NCBI GenBank assembly: GCA_903915075.1
Contig: CAIWRM010000165.1
Span: forward strand, 1 to 34,887
Origin: an uncultured Microbacteriaceae bacterium
Lineage (GTDB): Bacteria > Actinomycetota > Actinomycetes > Actinomycetales > Microbacteriaceae
Reading direction: 5' to 3'
Length of the DNA: 34,887 bases
In this document: piece after piece, positions 1-7,916 of the stretch
How the letters are laid out: the number at the start of each line of letters is the position of its first letter
Position numbering within the stretch: position 1 is the stretch's first letter
Notes under the pieces: generated by a model
Told to the model about the DNA's origin: nothing
Database searches by the model: none
What the model saw: only the letters and a program-made list of their open reading frames with translations
Translations under genes and position numbers: made by a program

Positions 1-24
1 CACCGAGTGATCGGGCTCAATCAC
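1..24 (-). CDS. murC: murC, UDP-N-acetylmuramate--L-alanine ligase, 5' end only
   Basis: A GTG codon at 24-22 on the minus strand opens a frame reading VIEPDHSV up to the window edge. A GAGAGGTGA Shine-Dalgarno-like stretch lies about 8 nt upstream (32-40). Eight codons are too few to show any MurC domain, so the identity rests on position: in actinobacterial dcw operons murC directly follows murG. MurC would add L-Ala to UDP-MurNAc in the cytoplasm, the first peptide step of peptidoglycan precursor synthesis. The gap from the murG stop is 48 nt and contains a small hairpin. It could be another gene, but the start signal and context fit murC. Confidence 0.55.
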
Positions 25-43
25 TGTTCTTCACCTCTCGGAA

Positions 44-60
44 TCTCGCGGGGCGCGAGA
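44..60 (-). promoter_or_regulatory. small hairpin between murG and murC
   Basis: TCTCGCG at 44-50 pairs perfectly with CGCGAGA at 54-60 around a 3-nt loop. It sits just upstream of the putative murC ribosome binding site in the operon transcript. There is no T run after it on either strand, so it does not look like an intrinsic terminator. It may tune murC translation or mark an RNA processing site; the function is inference only. Confidence 0.35.
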
Positions 61-72
61 GCTACCACTAAC

Positions 73-1167
73 CTACGATGCCGACCTGAGCGATTCGGTG
101 AGTGCCTCGCCGATGAGGTCCACCGTTCGCGCCGCCGCCTCACGCGTGCCCACAGTGGCCGCAGCGGCTGCCATGGCCGCCAGAGCGTCACCATTGCTCA
201 GCAGCGGAGAGACAGCAGCCCACAGGGTGTCAGCCGAAGTGCGCGCATCTGGCACGCGCACGGCGCCGCCCGAAGCGACGACAGGAGCGGCATTGAGCTC
301 TTGTTCCCCGTTGCCGGAGGCGTAGGGAATCAGGATTGAGGGAATTCCGAGGGCCGTGATTTCAGCTAGCGTCGACGACCCTGCACGCGACACGATCAGC
401 GAGGCCGTGGCGAAAGCGTCGGCCATGTTGTCGCAATAGTCGACGATGACGTATCCGGAATGGTCGCTCGTGATCATTCCGGCGTCTCGGTCGCCGGTGA
501 TGTGCAAGATTTGCCATCCGGCGGCAATTATTTGTGGGGCCAGGGTCGCGACAGCCAGATTGATGCGGCGGGCCCCCAACGAGCCACCCGTCACCAGAAG
601 CACGGGGAGGTCGGGAGTGAGATCCCATCGGCGGCAGGCTGCCGCGCGTCGATCGCTGACGTTGAGGGTGGCGATCTCGGCGCGAAGAGGCATGCCCACC
701 CATGTGGAGCGCCTGAGGCGAGTGCCGTGGATGGCGACCGCCACACGCGTGGCAAAGCCGGCGGCCCAGGCGTTCGAGAGACCCGGACGGGCGTTGGCCT
801 CATGGATCACCAGTGGTACCTTCGCGCGGCGTGCGGCGGCGTAAGCCGGTGCGGCAACGTAGCCACCCACACCAAAGACCACATCAACTTCCCGCGAGGC
901 AATCAACTGCTGAACGCGTGACACGGCGCCGCGCCATCCGCGCACAAATCTCCAGGCGCGCTTATCAGGGCGACGCGGAAACGGGAGGCGCGGTATCACC
1001 TGCAGCTCGAAACCCTCCGCCGGAACGAGTCGACTCTCCAGACCCTCAGCGGTACCCAGGAAAATCAATGTGGCCTGCGGCTCGCGGCGTCGGATCTCGG
1101 CCGCAACAGCCAGGAGCGGGTTCACGTGACCGGCCGTTCCTCCGCCAGCCAGAAGGTAGGTGGTCAC
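73..1167 (-). CDS. murG: murG, undecaprenyl-PP-MurNAc-pentapeptide GlcNAc transferase
   Basis: MurG transfers GlcNAc from UDP-GlcNAc to lipid I, making lipid II at the inner face of the membrane. The 364-residue product has the usual family length (GT28, GT-B fold). Near the N-terminus GGGTAGHVNP (residues 8-17) is the first glycine-rich lipid-carrier/phosphate loop. GVGGYVAAP near residue 100 and HEANARPGLSN follow, then GGSLGARRIN opens the C-terminal UDP-GlcNAc domain. RAGSSTLAEITALG and a downstream QELNA complete the donor site. The start is GTG at 1167, overlapping the ftsW stop by 4 nt (GTGA), so the two are probably translationally coupled. It is followed by murC, as in other actinobacterial dcw operons. 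Confidence 0.96.
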   Translation of the reverse strand: MTTYLLAGGGTAGHVNPLLAVAAEIRRREPQATLIFLGTAEGLESRLVPAEGFELQVIPRLPFPRRPDKRAWRFVRGWRGAVSRVQQLIASREVDVVFGVGGYVAAPAYAAARRAKVPLVIHEANARPGLSNAWAAGFATRVAVAIHGTRLRRSTWVGMPLRAEIATLNVSDRRAAACRRWDLTPDLPVLLVTGGSLGARRINLAVATLAPQIIAAGWQILHITGDRDAGMITSDHSGYVIVDYCDNMADAFATASLIVSRAGSSTLAEITALGIPSILIPYASGNGEQELNAAPVVASGGAVRVPDARTSADTLWAAVSPLLSNGDALAAMAAAAATVGTREAAARTVDLIGEALTESLRSAS

Positions 1168-2351
1168 AGATTTTTCCGTCCCTGGGTGCGGGCGAAGGAG
1201 AGCACGACACCCACCGCGACAAGACTTGAGACGAGAGCCGTGCCACCCGCAGAAACGAAGGGCAACGGCACCCCGAGGACCGGCATCAGACCCAGCACGA
1301 CGGCAATGTTCAAGAAGCCTTGACCCACGAGCCAGACCATGATGGTTCCGGAAATGATGCGCGTTGTGTCGTCTTCGGCGGCCCGAATGATGCGCAGGAA
1401 GATGACCGTGAGGGCGATAAACAGGGCAATCACAACCACGGCACCGATGAGGCCAAGCTCCTCACCCACAATGGCAAAGATGTAGTCGTTATCGGCGGCC
1501 GGCAGCCACGACCACTTCGCCCGGGAATGACCCAGCCCCACACCGAAAATTCCCCCGCTCGCCAGGGCCCACGTTCCGTGCAGCGGCTGCCAACAGGCGC
1601 CCGAATCATCAACGCAGGGGGCACCGAGAAATGACAAAATACGTGCCATCCGGTTGGGGCTGAGCACGGACATGGCAAAAACACCCAAGGCGCCGAGGCC
1701 AATCGGCACCATCATGAACTTCCAGCCCACGCCCGCAAAGTAGAGGGCCGCCAGCGTCATGAGGAACATGATGAGCACGGTACCCAGGTCGCCGCCCACG
1801 AGCACGAGTCCCACAATGATGAGGGCGGGAATAAGCGGGCGCAGCACTCGCCACGTTGCGCCGTAGCGATCCATCGCAACGGGAAGCATGATTCCCAGCC
1901 AGACGGCGAGAGCGAGCTTGAGAAGCTCTGCAGGCTGAAACGTGAAGTCTCCGATGGCCAGCCAGTTTCGGTTTCCGCCCGAATCAACGCCGAGCGGCGT
2001 GTAGACCACAAGCAGCTGAAATCCGATGCCGATGAGCACACCGATTCGCGCCCATCGACGCCAGAAACTCGGCGGCACCCGGCTTGCCAGCAGCATCAGG
2101 GGAATACCGGCTATGGCATACGCGCCCTGTCGGAGAAATCCCATAAAGAAGTTGTTGTCCGAGAGGTACGAGTCAACCGATGATGCCGAGAGCACCATGA
2201 TGAGCCCGATAAAGACGAGCAGAAGCGTCGTCCCCAGAAGCATGTAGTAGTTCGATGAATCGGCACGGAAGACGGCGCCGAGCGAGGGCCGCTTCGCACG
2301 AACGCGCTGTTCCCCCGAAGGTTTAGCTTTGGCGCGAGGCGGACTCGTCAT
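1164..2351 (-). CDS. ftsW: ftsW, septal peptidoglycan glycosyltransferase (SEDS family)
   Basis: FtsW is a polytopic SEDS protein that polymerises lipid II glycan strands at the division septum together with the transpeptidase FtsI, whose gene lies upstream in this operon. The protein has about ten hydrophobic segments. The SEDS loop WLPAADNDYIFAIVGEELG is present with its conserved acidic residue, and the last membrane region has the PLPFVSAGGTALVSSL signature. An upstream in-frame GTG at 2360 exists. I chose ATG at 2351 because AGGAGGT sits 7 nt before it, giving 395 residues. The start lies inside the end of murD (29-nt overlap) and the stop overlaps murG by 4 nt. Confidence 0.95.
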   Translation of the reverse strand: MTSPPRAKAKPSGEQRVRAKRPSLGAVFRADSSNYYMLLGTTLLLVFIGLIMVLSASSVDSYLSDNNFFMGFLRQGAYAIAGIPLMLLASRVPPSFWRRWARIGVLIGIGFQLLVVYTPLGVDSGGNRNWLAIGDFTFQPAELLKLALAVWLGIMLPVAMDRYGATWRVLRPLIPALIIVGLVLVGGDLGTVLIMFLMTLAALYFAGVGWKFMMVPIGLGALGVFAMSVLSPNRMARILSFLGAPCVDDSGACWQPLHGTWALASGGIFGVGLGHSRAKWSWLPAADNDYIFAIVGEELGLIGAVVVIALFIALTVIFLRIIRAAEDDTTRIISGTIMVWLVGQGFLNIAVVLGLMPVLGVPLPFVSAGGTALVSSLVAVGVVLSFARTQGRKNL

Positions 2352-3819
2352 CCGCCTCACCTCCTATCTGTGACAGAACCGCCTCGCGAAAGAGACGTCC
2401 ACGTTCCGCATAGTCTGCGAATTGATCCAGTGATGCCGCGGCCGGCGCCAGCAGAACAACGTCGCCCTCAACAGCCAAGGCACCGGCCGCGCGAACGGCT
2501 AACGCCATGACCTCACTAGTGTCATCCGTATCGATATCGACCACGTGGAGTTCCGGCGCGTGTCGCCCGAACGCGTCGTGGATCAGATTTCGTTCGCGAC
2601 CGACAATTACCGCTGCGCGCAGGCGAGACGCGTGACGTTCGACGAGCGCATCGATGTTGACACCCTTGAGCAGTCCGCCCACAATCCAGACGACCGACTC
2701 ATTTGCCCGCAGCGCGGCATCGGCCGCATGCGGGTTCGTGGCTTTCGAATCATCAATCCATGTCACACCGCCACGCGTCGCCACCGTCTCATAGCGGTGC
2801 TCATCCAACGTGAACGTTGACAGGGCGGCCGAGATGTTTTCCGGGGAGACGCCGTAAGAGCGCGCCAGCGCAGCCGCCGCGAGAATATCGACCACGATGT
2901 GGGGTGAGGCGAGACCGTGTTCTCGAAGCTCGTCGATCGTCGTCAACTCGAGAGCGCGGTCGCGGCGATCGTCGAGGAACGCGCGATCACACAGAATGCC
3001 GTCGACGATTCCCAGATCTGACAGTCCGGGGGTATCGAGACCGATGCCAATCGCACGGGCCCCGTCGACAACCTCGGCCTGTTCGACCATGGCCAGCGTG
3101 TGTGCGTCGGCTCGGTTGTACACGCAGGCGACACGTGTGTGGGAATACACGCGCGCCTTCGCGCCGATGTACGCCTCCATCGATCCGTGCCAGTCCAGGT
3201 GATCTTCGGCAATGTTGAGGCACACGGCCGAATAGGGTTGGAGCCCCGAGGCATAGTGCAGCTGAAAGCTTGACAGTTCAACCACGTAGACCTCGAAACC
3301 CGCTGGGTCGCGCACCGCGTCAAGAACCGACACTCCGATGTTGCCGCACGGCGCAACGCGATGCCCGGCTTCGGCCAACATTGCCGCCGTCAGTTGCGTG
3401 GTCGTTGTCTTTCCGTTTGTGCCGGTGACGAGAATCCAGTCGGCTACGCGCACCTTGTCGCGCACCCGCCACGCCAGTTCGATGTCACCCCAGATGGCGA
3501 TACCGCGCTCGTTCGCCCAGCGAACAAGCGGATGGTGCGGCGCATAGCCCGGCGAGACAATCATCACCTCGGCGTCAAAATCCGAGACTCCCGGCGGAAC
3601 GGGGTCGCTCGATGTGGTGAGGGCCACGTCGACACCGATGACCTCGCACATATTTGCGCGCAGGGAGTCGATGGCGTCGGTGGCGATGACCACGCGTGCG
3701 CCCAGTTCAGCCAACGTGTCGGCAACCGCAAAGCCTGTCACCCCAGCGCCGGCCACGAGGACACGGAGCCCCCGCCAGTCGGAGTACCAACTCGTCAGAA
3801 GGTTGAGGTCTGTGGGCAC
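2323..3819 (-). CDS. murD: murD, UDP-MurNAc-L-alanine--D-glutamate ligase
   Basis: MurD is the cytoplasmic Mur ligase that adds D-Glu to UDP-MurNAc-L-Ala using ATP. The N-terminal Rossmann-like domain shows VLVAGAGVTGFAVADTLAELG. The central ATPase domain has the P-loop GTNGKTTTT and the family block NIAEDHLDWHGSMEAY. The C-terminal domain has DEHRYE and WIDDSKATNPHAA. About 498 residues is normal for actinobacteria. The start is uncertain: GTG at 3819 lies 5 nt after the mraY stop with a weak GAGA upstream, while a GTG at 3840 would overlap mraY by 16 nt and has no visible binding site. The 3' end overlaps ftsW. Confidence 0.94.
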   Translation of the reverse strand: MPTDLNLLTSWYSDWRGLRVLVAGAGVTGFAVADTLAELGARVVIATDAIDSLRANMCEVIGVDVALTTSSDPVPPGVSDFDAEVMIVSPGYAPHHPLVRWANERGIAIWGDIELAWRVRDKVRVADWILVTGTNGKTTTTQLTAAMLAEAGHRVAPCGNIGVSVLDAVRDPAGFEVYVVELSSFQLHYASGLQPYSAVCLNIAEDHLDWHGSMEAYIGAKARVYSHTRVACVYNRADAHTLAMVEQAEVVDGARAIGIGLDTPGLSDLGIVDGILCDRAFLDDRRDRALELTTIDELREHGLASPHIVVDILAAAALARSYGVSPENISAALSTFTLDEHRYETVATRGGVTWIDDSKATNPHAADAALRANESVVWIVGGLLKGVNIDALVERHASRLRAAVIVGRERNLIHDAFGRHAPELHVVDIDTDDTSEVMALAVRAAGALAVEGDVVLLAPAAASLDQFADYAERGRLFREAVLSQIGGEADDESASRQS

Positions 3820-3824
3820 GGCGA

Positions 3825-4919
3825 CTATCTCGAAAGCCACTCGAGGTAGAACGCACCCACACCAATCGCGGCGAACAGCCCCGAGATGATCCAGAAACGC
3901 ACAACGACAGTAATCTCGGCCCAGCCTTTAATCTCGAAGTGGTGATGAATGGGGCTGGCCAACCAGATCCGCTTCCCCTTCGTCAATTTAAAGTAGGTCC
4001 TATTCATAATCACCGAGCCGGTCTCCATCACAAACAGACCCGCAAGAATAATCAACAGCAACTCGGTCTGACTCAGGATGGCGAGGGCGGCCAGCGCACC
4101 GCCGATGGCCAGCGAGCCGGTGTCGCCCATAAAAATCTTTGCCGGTGAGGTGTTCCACCAGAGGAATCCGATGAGACTTCCCGCGATGGCCGCAGCAATT
4201 ATCGCGATGTCGATGGGATCGCGCACGTCGTAACACTTGTAAGCAACGTCCGGGTCGAGGGCGGGTCGGAAGCACGACTGACTGAACTGCCAGAAGTTGA
4301 TGATGACAAACGAACCGGCAACAAAGATTGCAGAGCCGGAAGCCAAACCATCGAGCCCGTCGGCGAGATTCACGGCGTTCGAGGTGCTCGTCACCATGAT
4401 CACCACCCAGAGGGCAAACGCGATGGATCCGATCACCAGCCCCCACGACAGGAAAGAGAATTCAAAGTCGCGCAAGAAAGAGATGTGAGCTGTCGCTGGC
4501 GTCAGCCCGTTCTCATCGGGAAAGTTGATGGCAAGAAACCCAAAAGCCACCGCGACAATAACCTGTCCCAAAACCTTGAAGTATCCGTTCAGGCCAAGCG
4601 TGTTCTTGCGGTGTGTCTTGATGAAGTCATCGATGAATCCCACAAGTCCGAGACCCAACATCATGAACAGCACCAGCAGGGGCGACAGCTCAACGCTGTT
4701 GCCCGTGATCCAGCACGCAACGAAGTACCCCACCACCGTACTGAAGATGATGACGATGCCCCCCATTGTGGGGGTGCCCTTTTTTACGTGGTGCTCTTTG
4801 GGGCCGTCATCGCGGATGTACTGCCCCCAACCGATATAGCGAAAAAGCCGGGCGAACAGAGGCGTGGCGAGGAGCGACAGAAACATCGAAATCGCTCCGG
4901 CAACCATCAGGGTGATCAC
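3825..4919 (-). CDS. mraY: mraY, phospho-MurNAc-pentapeptide translocase
   Basis: MraY moves phospho-MurNAc-pentapeptide from UDP onto undecaprenyl phosphate, making lipid I. The 364-residue protein has about ten membrane helices. Diagnostic cytoplasmic loops are visible: DDGPKEHHVKKGTPTMGG near the N-terminus, FIDDFIKTHRKNTLG with the paired Asp residues, NLADGLDGLASG, KIFMGDTGSLAIGG, and PIHHHFEIKGW near the end. The start is GTG at 4919, overlapping the murF stop in a GTGA junction. This is the order expected between murF and murD. Confidence 0.96.
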   Translation of the reverse strand: MITLMVAGAISMFLSLLATPLFARLFRYIGWGQYIRDDGPKEHHVKKGTPTMGGIVIIFSTVVGYFVACWITGNSVELSPLLVLFMMLGLGLVGFIDDFIKTHRKNTLGLNGYFKVLGQVIVAVAFGFLAINFPDENGLTPATAHISFLRDFEFSFLSWGLVIGSIAFALWVVIMVTSTSNAVNLADGLDGLASGSAIFVAGSFVIINFWQFSQSCFRPALDPDVAYKCYDVRDPIDIAIIAAAIAGSLIGFLWWNTSPAKIFMGDTGSLAIGGALAALAILSQTELLLIILAGLFVMETGSVIMNRTYFKLTKGKRIWLASPIHHHFEIKGWAEITVVVRFWIISGLFAAIGVGAFYLEWLSR

Positions 4920-6325
4920 GCGAAGGTCTCCCCCAGCTTGTCGCCGAGAAAGCGCAGTTCGGCTGAATTCGAAGATTTGACGAGCACGATGTCGTTATCG
5001 CGCAAAATCGTCATGAGGTAATCGTATGCCTCGTCCGAGGTTTCGAAGTAGACGCTCTCCCCTGCCCACGAACCCTCGTTGATGCTCGAGATGAACAGTC
5101 GGCGCGCGCCGGCACCCACAACCACGAGGACGTCGACATTCAGCCGGACCACCAGAAGAGCAATGGCGTCGTGTTCCTCGCCCGAGAATTCGCCCAGTTC
5201 ACTCATCTCGCCAAGCACCGCGATGCGCCGGTTCGAGCCATCACCCAGGCGGGCAAGGGTTCGTAGCGCCGCCGCCATCGAATCCGGTGAGGCGTTGTAC
5301 GCGTCGTTGATGACGACCACACCCTTACCGCCCAACACTTCCATGCGCCAGCGTTCCGCGCGGGTGGTGGAGGCCAAGACTTCAACGACAAGCGAAAGCG
5401 GTGCCCCGAGAATTCCGGCAACCGCGGCCATCGCCAGCGCGTTCATTACGTGGTGCTCGCCGATAACGGGAAAGACCGCCCGTGACTCAGAACCATCGGC
5501 GGCTACCAACTCGAACGTGGTTCCGGACAGGGTGGTGTCAACACTCGTGGCGCGCACCTGAGCTGCCGTTCCGCGACCAAACCACACGACGGCATCGGGT
5601 GAAACGGTTGCCATGGCGGCCACGTTCGGGTCGTCGGCATTTAAAACTGCCGTGCCCCCGGGAATAATGCCGCGGACGAGTTCCGTCTTGGCGATTACGG
5701 TGCGCTCAAAACCACCGAACTCCCCCGCGTGGGCCAGCCCCACCATGAGTACGACCCCGATGTCGAGGGCCACAATATCGGTGAGCCGTGCAATGTGCCC
5801 AATGCCACTGGCGCCCAGTTCGAGAACGAGGTAGCGGGTGTCGTGCTCAACGCGCAACATGGTGAGAGGTGCCCCCACCTCGTTGTTGAAAGATGCCTTG
5901 GCGAGAACCGTCGGGCCCAATCGCTGGCACAGGGCGCCGACCAGGTTCTTGGTGGTTGTCTTGCCGTTCGACCCGGTGATGCCAATCACGGTGAGTTGTC
6001 CGCTGCGGCGCACTCTGGCCACGACTTCTCGAGCGAGATCGGCCAAGGCGACAACCACATCCGCAACAATGATGTGCGGGATATCGACCTCGGATTCCCG
6101 CTCAGCGACAACCAGAGCGGCGCCGGCATCCCGCGCACTACCGATGAAGTTCCACCCGTCGGTGAATTCTCCCGGCTTGGCAAAGAAAATGTCACCAGTA
6201 ACAAGTTCTCGTGAGTCCGTGTCGACCTGTCCACTCAGCGAAAGGCCCGCGTCGAGATTCCCGGCCGGACTGAAGAGGCGCCCGCCGATAATGTCGGCAA
6301 TTTCGCCGAGCGTCAGGGAAATCAT
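4916..6325 (-). CDS. murF: murF, UDP-MurNAc-tripeptide--D-Ala-D-Ala ligase
   Basis: MurF completes the cytoplasmic precursor by adding D-Ala-D-Ala. The 469-residue protein has the Mur ligase P-loop GITGSNGKTTTKNL near residue 114. NNEVGAPLTMLR, NDAYNASPDSMAAALRTL (nucleotide and substrate contacts) and VLGEMSELGEFSGEEHDAI in the C-terminal domain follow. Start (ATG 6325) and stop both overlap neighbours by 4 nt (ATGA with murE, GTGA with mraY), so the three proteins are probably made in a coupled way. Confidence 0.96.
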   Translation of the reverse strand: MISLTLGEIADIIGGRLFSPAGNLDAGLSLSGQVDTDSRELVTGDIFFAKPGEFTDGWNFIGSARDAGAALVVAERESEVDIPHIIVADVVVALADLAREVVARVRRSGQLTVIGITGSNGKTTTKNLVGALCQRLGPTVLAKASFNNEVGAPLTMLRVEHDTRYLVLELGASGIGHIARLTDIVALDIGVVLMVGLAHAGEFGGFERTVIAKTELVRGIIPGGTAVLNADDPNVAAMATVSPDAVVWFGRGTAAQVRATSVDTTLSGTTFELVAADGSESRAVFPVIGEHHVMNALAMAAVAGILGAPLSLVVEVLASTTRAERWRMEVLGGKGVVVINDAYNASPDSMAAALRTLARLGDGSNRRIAVLGEMSELGEFSGEEHDAIALLVVRLNVDVLVVVGAGARRLFISSINEGSWAGESVYFETSDEAYDYLMTILRDNDIVLVKSSNSAELRFLGDKLGETFA

Positions 6326-7887
6326 TGGTGCGCCTCTCTTGGTGGCCAGCCGGCCTCCCGCAGCGCAAGGCGAACATCCTCGCGGGCGTTATAGGGAATC
6401 TTGGTGCCGTTGATTTCTTGGTAGTCCTCGTGCCCTGGGCCAGCATAGAGAATCGTGTCGCCGGATTGGGCCCCCACGAGGGCAAACCTCACAGCCTCTC
6501 GCTGATCGGCAATTTCGTGAAGCTGTGCGCCGGAGTCGGCCTCAGTAGCACCGCGCATGAGGGCGGCACGGATTGCGGCGGGATCCTCAGTTCGCGGGTG
6601 AAAATCCGTAATGACCACGACATCGGCAGCCGTGGCCGCGATGCGTCCCATGTCGGCACGCTTGGTGGTGTCTCGGTCACCGTCGGCGCCAAACACCATG
6701 GTGAGTCGCCCCGGAGTGAGGGCGCGCAGCGAACTGAGTGTGCGCGCGAAGGCCTCGGGGGTGTGGCCGTAATCCACGAAAAAGGTCGGCCCGGTGTCAC
6801 CGGAGACAATCTCGGCGCGACCGGGCACAAAAACCTCAATCGTTGCCGTTGTCCCCAAACTCAATCCGATGTCGTTCAGCGAAAATCCGCTCTCCACAAG
6901 CATCACGATGGCGATCGCAGCATTGGTTGCCGAGAAATCCCCCACCAGTGGCACCGTGGCCGCAAGCGTCTCGCCGTTGGGCGCCTCGAGCACAAAAGAT
7001 GTCGACGACAGGGTGGTGGCGGTCACTCCAACGCGCCAGTCGGCAGTGACGGCATCACCGCTCGTGGACGATGCCACCGTCACAACGGGAATATCCGCTG
7101 AGTCCGCGAGGCGTCGACCCCACACGTCGTCGACGCAAATCACGCCGCGCGCTGCTCGCACGCCGTCAAACAAATCGGCCTTGGCCAGGAAGTAATCCTC
7201 CATGGTTGCGTAGTCGTCAAGGTGGTCATGGCTAAAGTTCGTAAACGCCACCACGTCAAAGTGCACGCCCGAAACGCGCTGCCGGGTGAGTGCGTGCGCT
7301 GAAACCTCCAGCACGGCGTGGGACACGCCTGCCTCAGCCATAACCGACAACAGTGCGTGGATTTCGTCGGCTTCAGGGGTGGTGAGGCCTGAGGAGAACT
7401 TAGTGCCAGCAACAATGCGTTCGGACGTCGAACTGAGTCCTGTCGAGACGCCGAGCTGTCTCAGGAGGGCGTGAAGCAGATAGGCAACGGTCGTCTTGCC
7501 GTTTGTGCCGGTGACACCGAAGGTTGTCATCGACGTCTGGTTGGTCCCGAAGATGACAGCGGCCGCCAGCCCCAAGTCTTTGCGCGGATCAGAAGAGACA
7601 AGGACCGGAAGACCGGTTCCCCCGCTGTGGCTTTCTCCCTGCGCATCGGTCACAATAGCCACGGCGCCGGCGGCCGCTGCCTGCGCCACATATTCCGCAC
7701 CGTGACGACGAGCACCCGGAACCGCGAAGAACAGGTCACCCGGAAGCACCCGGTGCGACGAACCGGTGACCCCCAACGCGACCACACTGTCGAGCGCGGA
7801 TCCTCGCCAGCCTAACTCTGTGGCGAGCGTCGACACGGGCTTCGCAGAAACTCGGCTCGGTCTTGGTGTCACGCCGTCGGCAGACAT
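6322..7887 (-). CDS. murE: murE-type Mur ligase adding the third stem-peptide residue
   Basis: MurE adds the residue-3 amino acid to UDP-MurNAc-L-Ala-D-Glu. The 521-residue protein carries the P-loop GTNGKT (127-132), TTPEADEIHALL, EVSAHAL and SHDHLDDYATMEDYFLAKADLF, the last with the Lys that is usually carbamylated. FGADGDRDTTKRADMG follows. The region that reads DNPR in meso-DAP ligases is DFHPR here (residues 428-432), and GKGHE is GPGHE. The substrate is therefore probably not plain meso-DAP. Lys, Orn, diaminobutyrate or homoserine are possible in B-type walls, but the sequence does not decide. ATG 7887 follows a GAAGGGAA binding site, 29 nt after ftsI. Confidence 0.93.
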   Translation of the reverse strand: MSADGVTPRPSRVSAKPVSTLATELGWRGSALDSVVALGVTGSSHRVLPGDLFFAVPGARRHGAEYVAQAAAAGAVAIVTDAQGESHSGGTGLPVLVSSDPRKDLGLAAAVIFGTNQTSMTTFGVTGTNGKTTVAYLLHALLRQLGVSTGLSSTSERIVAGTKFSSGLTTPEADEIHALLSVMAEAGVSHAVLEVSAHALTRQRVSGVHFDVVAFTNFSHDHLDDYATMEDYFLAKADLFDGVRAARGVICVDDVWGRRLADSADIPVVTVASSTSGDAVTADWRVGVTATTLSSTSFVLEAPNGETLAATVPLVGDFSATNAAIAIVMLVESGFSLNDIGLSLGTTATIEVFVPGRAEIVSGDTGPTFFVDYGHTPEAFARTLSSLRALTPGRLTMVFGADGDRDTTKRADMGRIAATAADVVVITDFHPRTEDPAAIRAALMRGATEADSGAQLHEIADQREAVRFALVGAQSGDTILYAGPGHEDYQEINGTKIPYNAREDVRLALREAGWPPREAHQ

Positions 7888-7916
7888 CTCATTCCCTTCA
7901 ACCGATTGTTTCGAGC

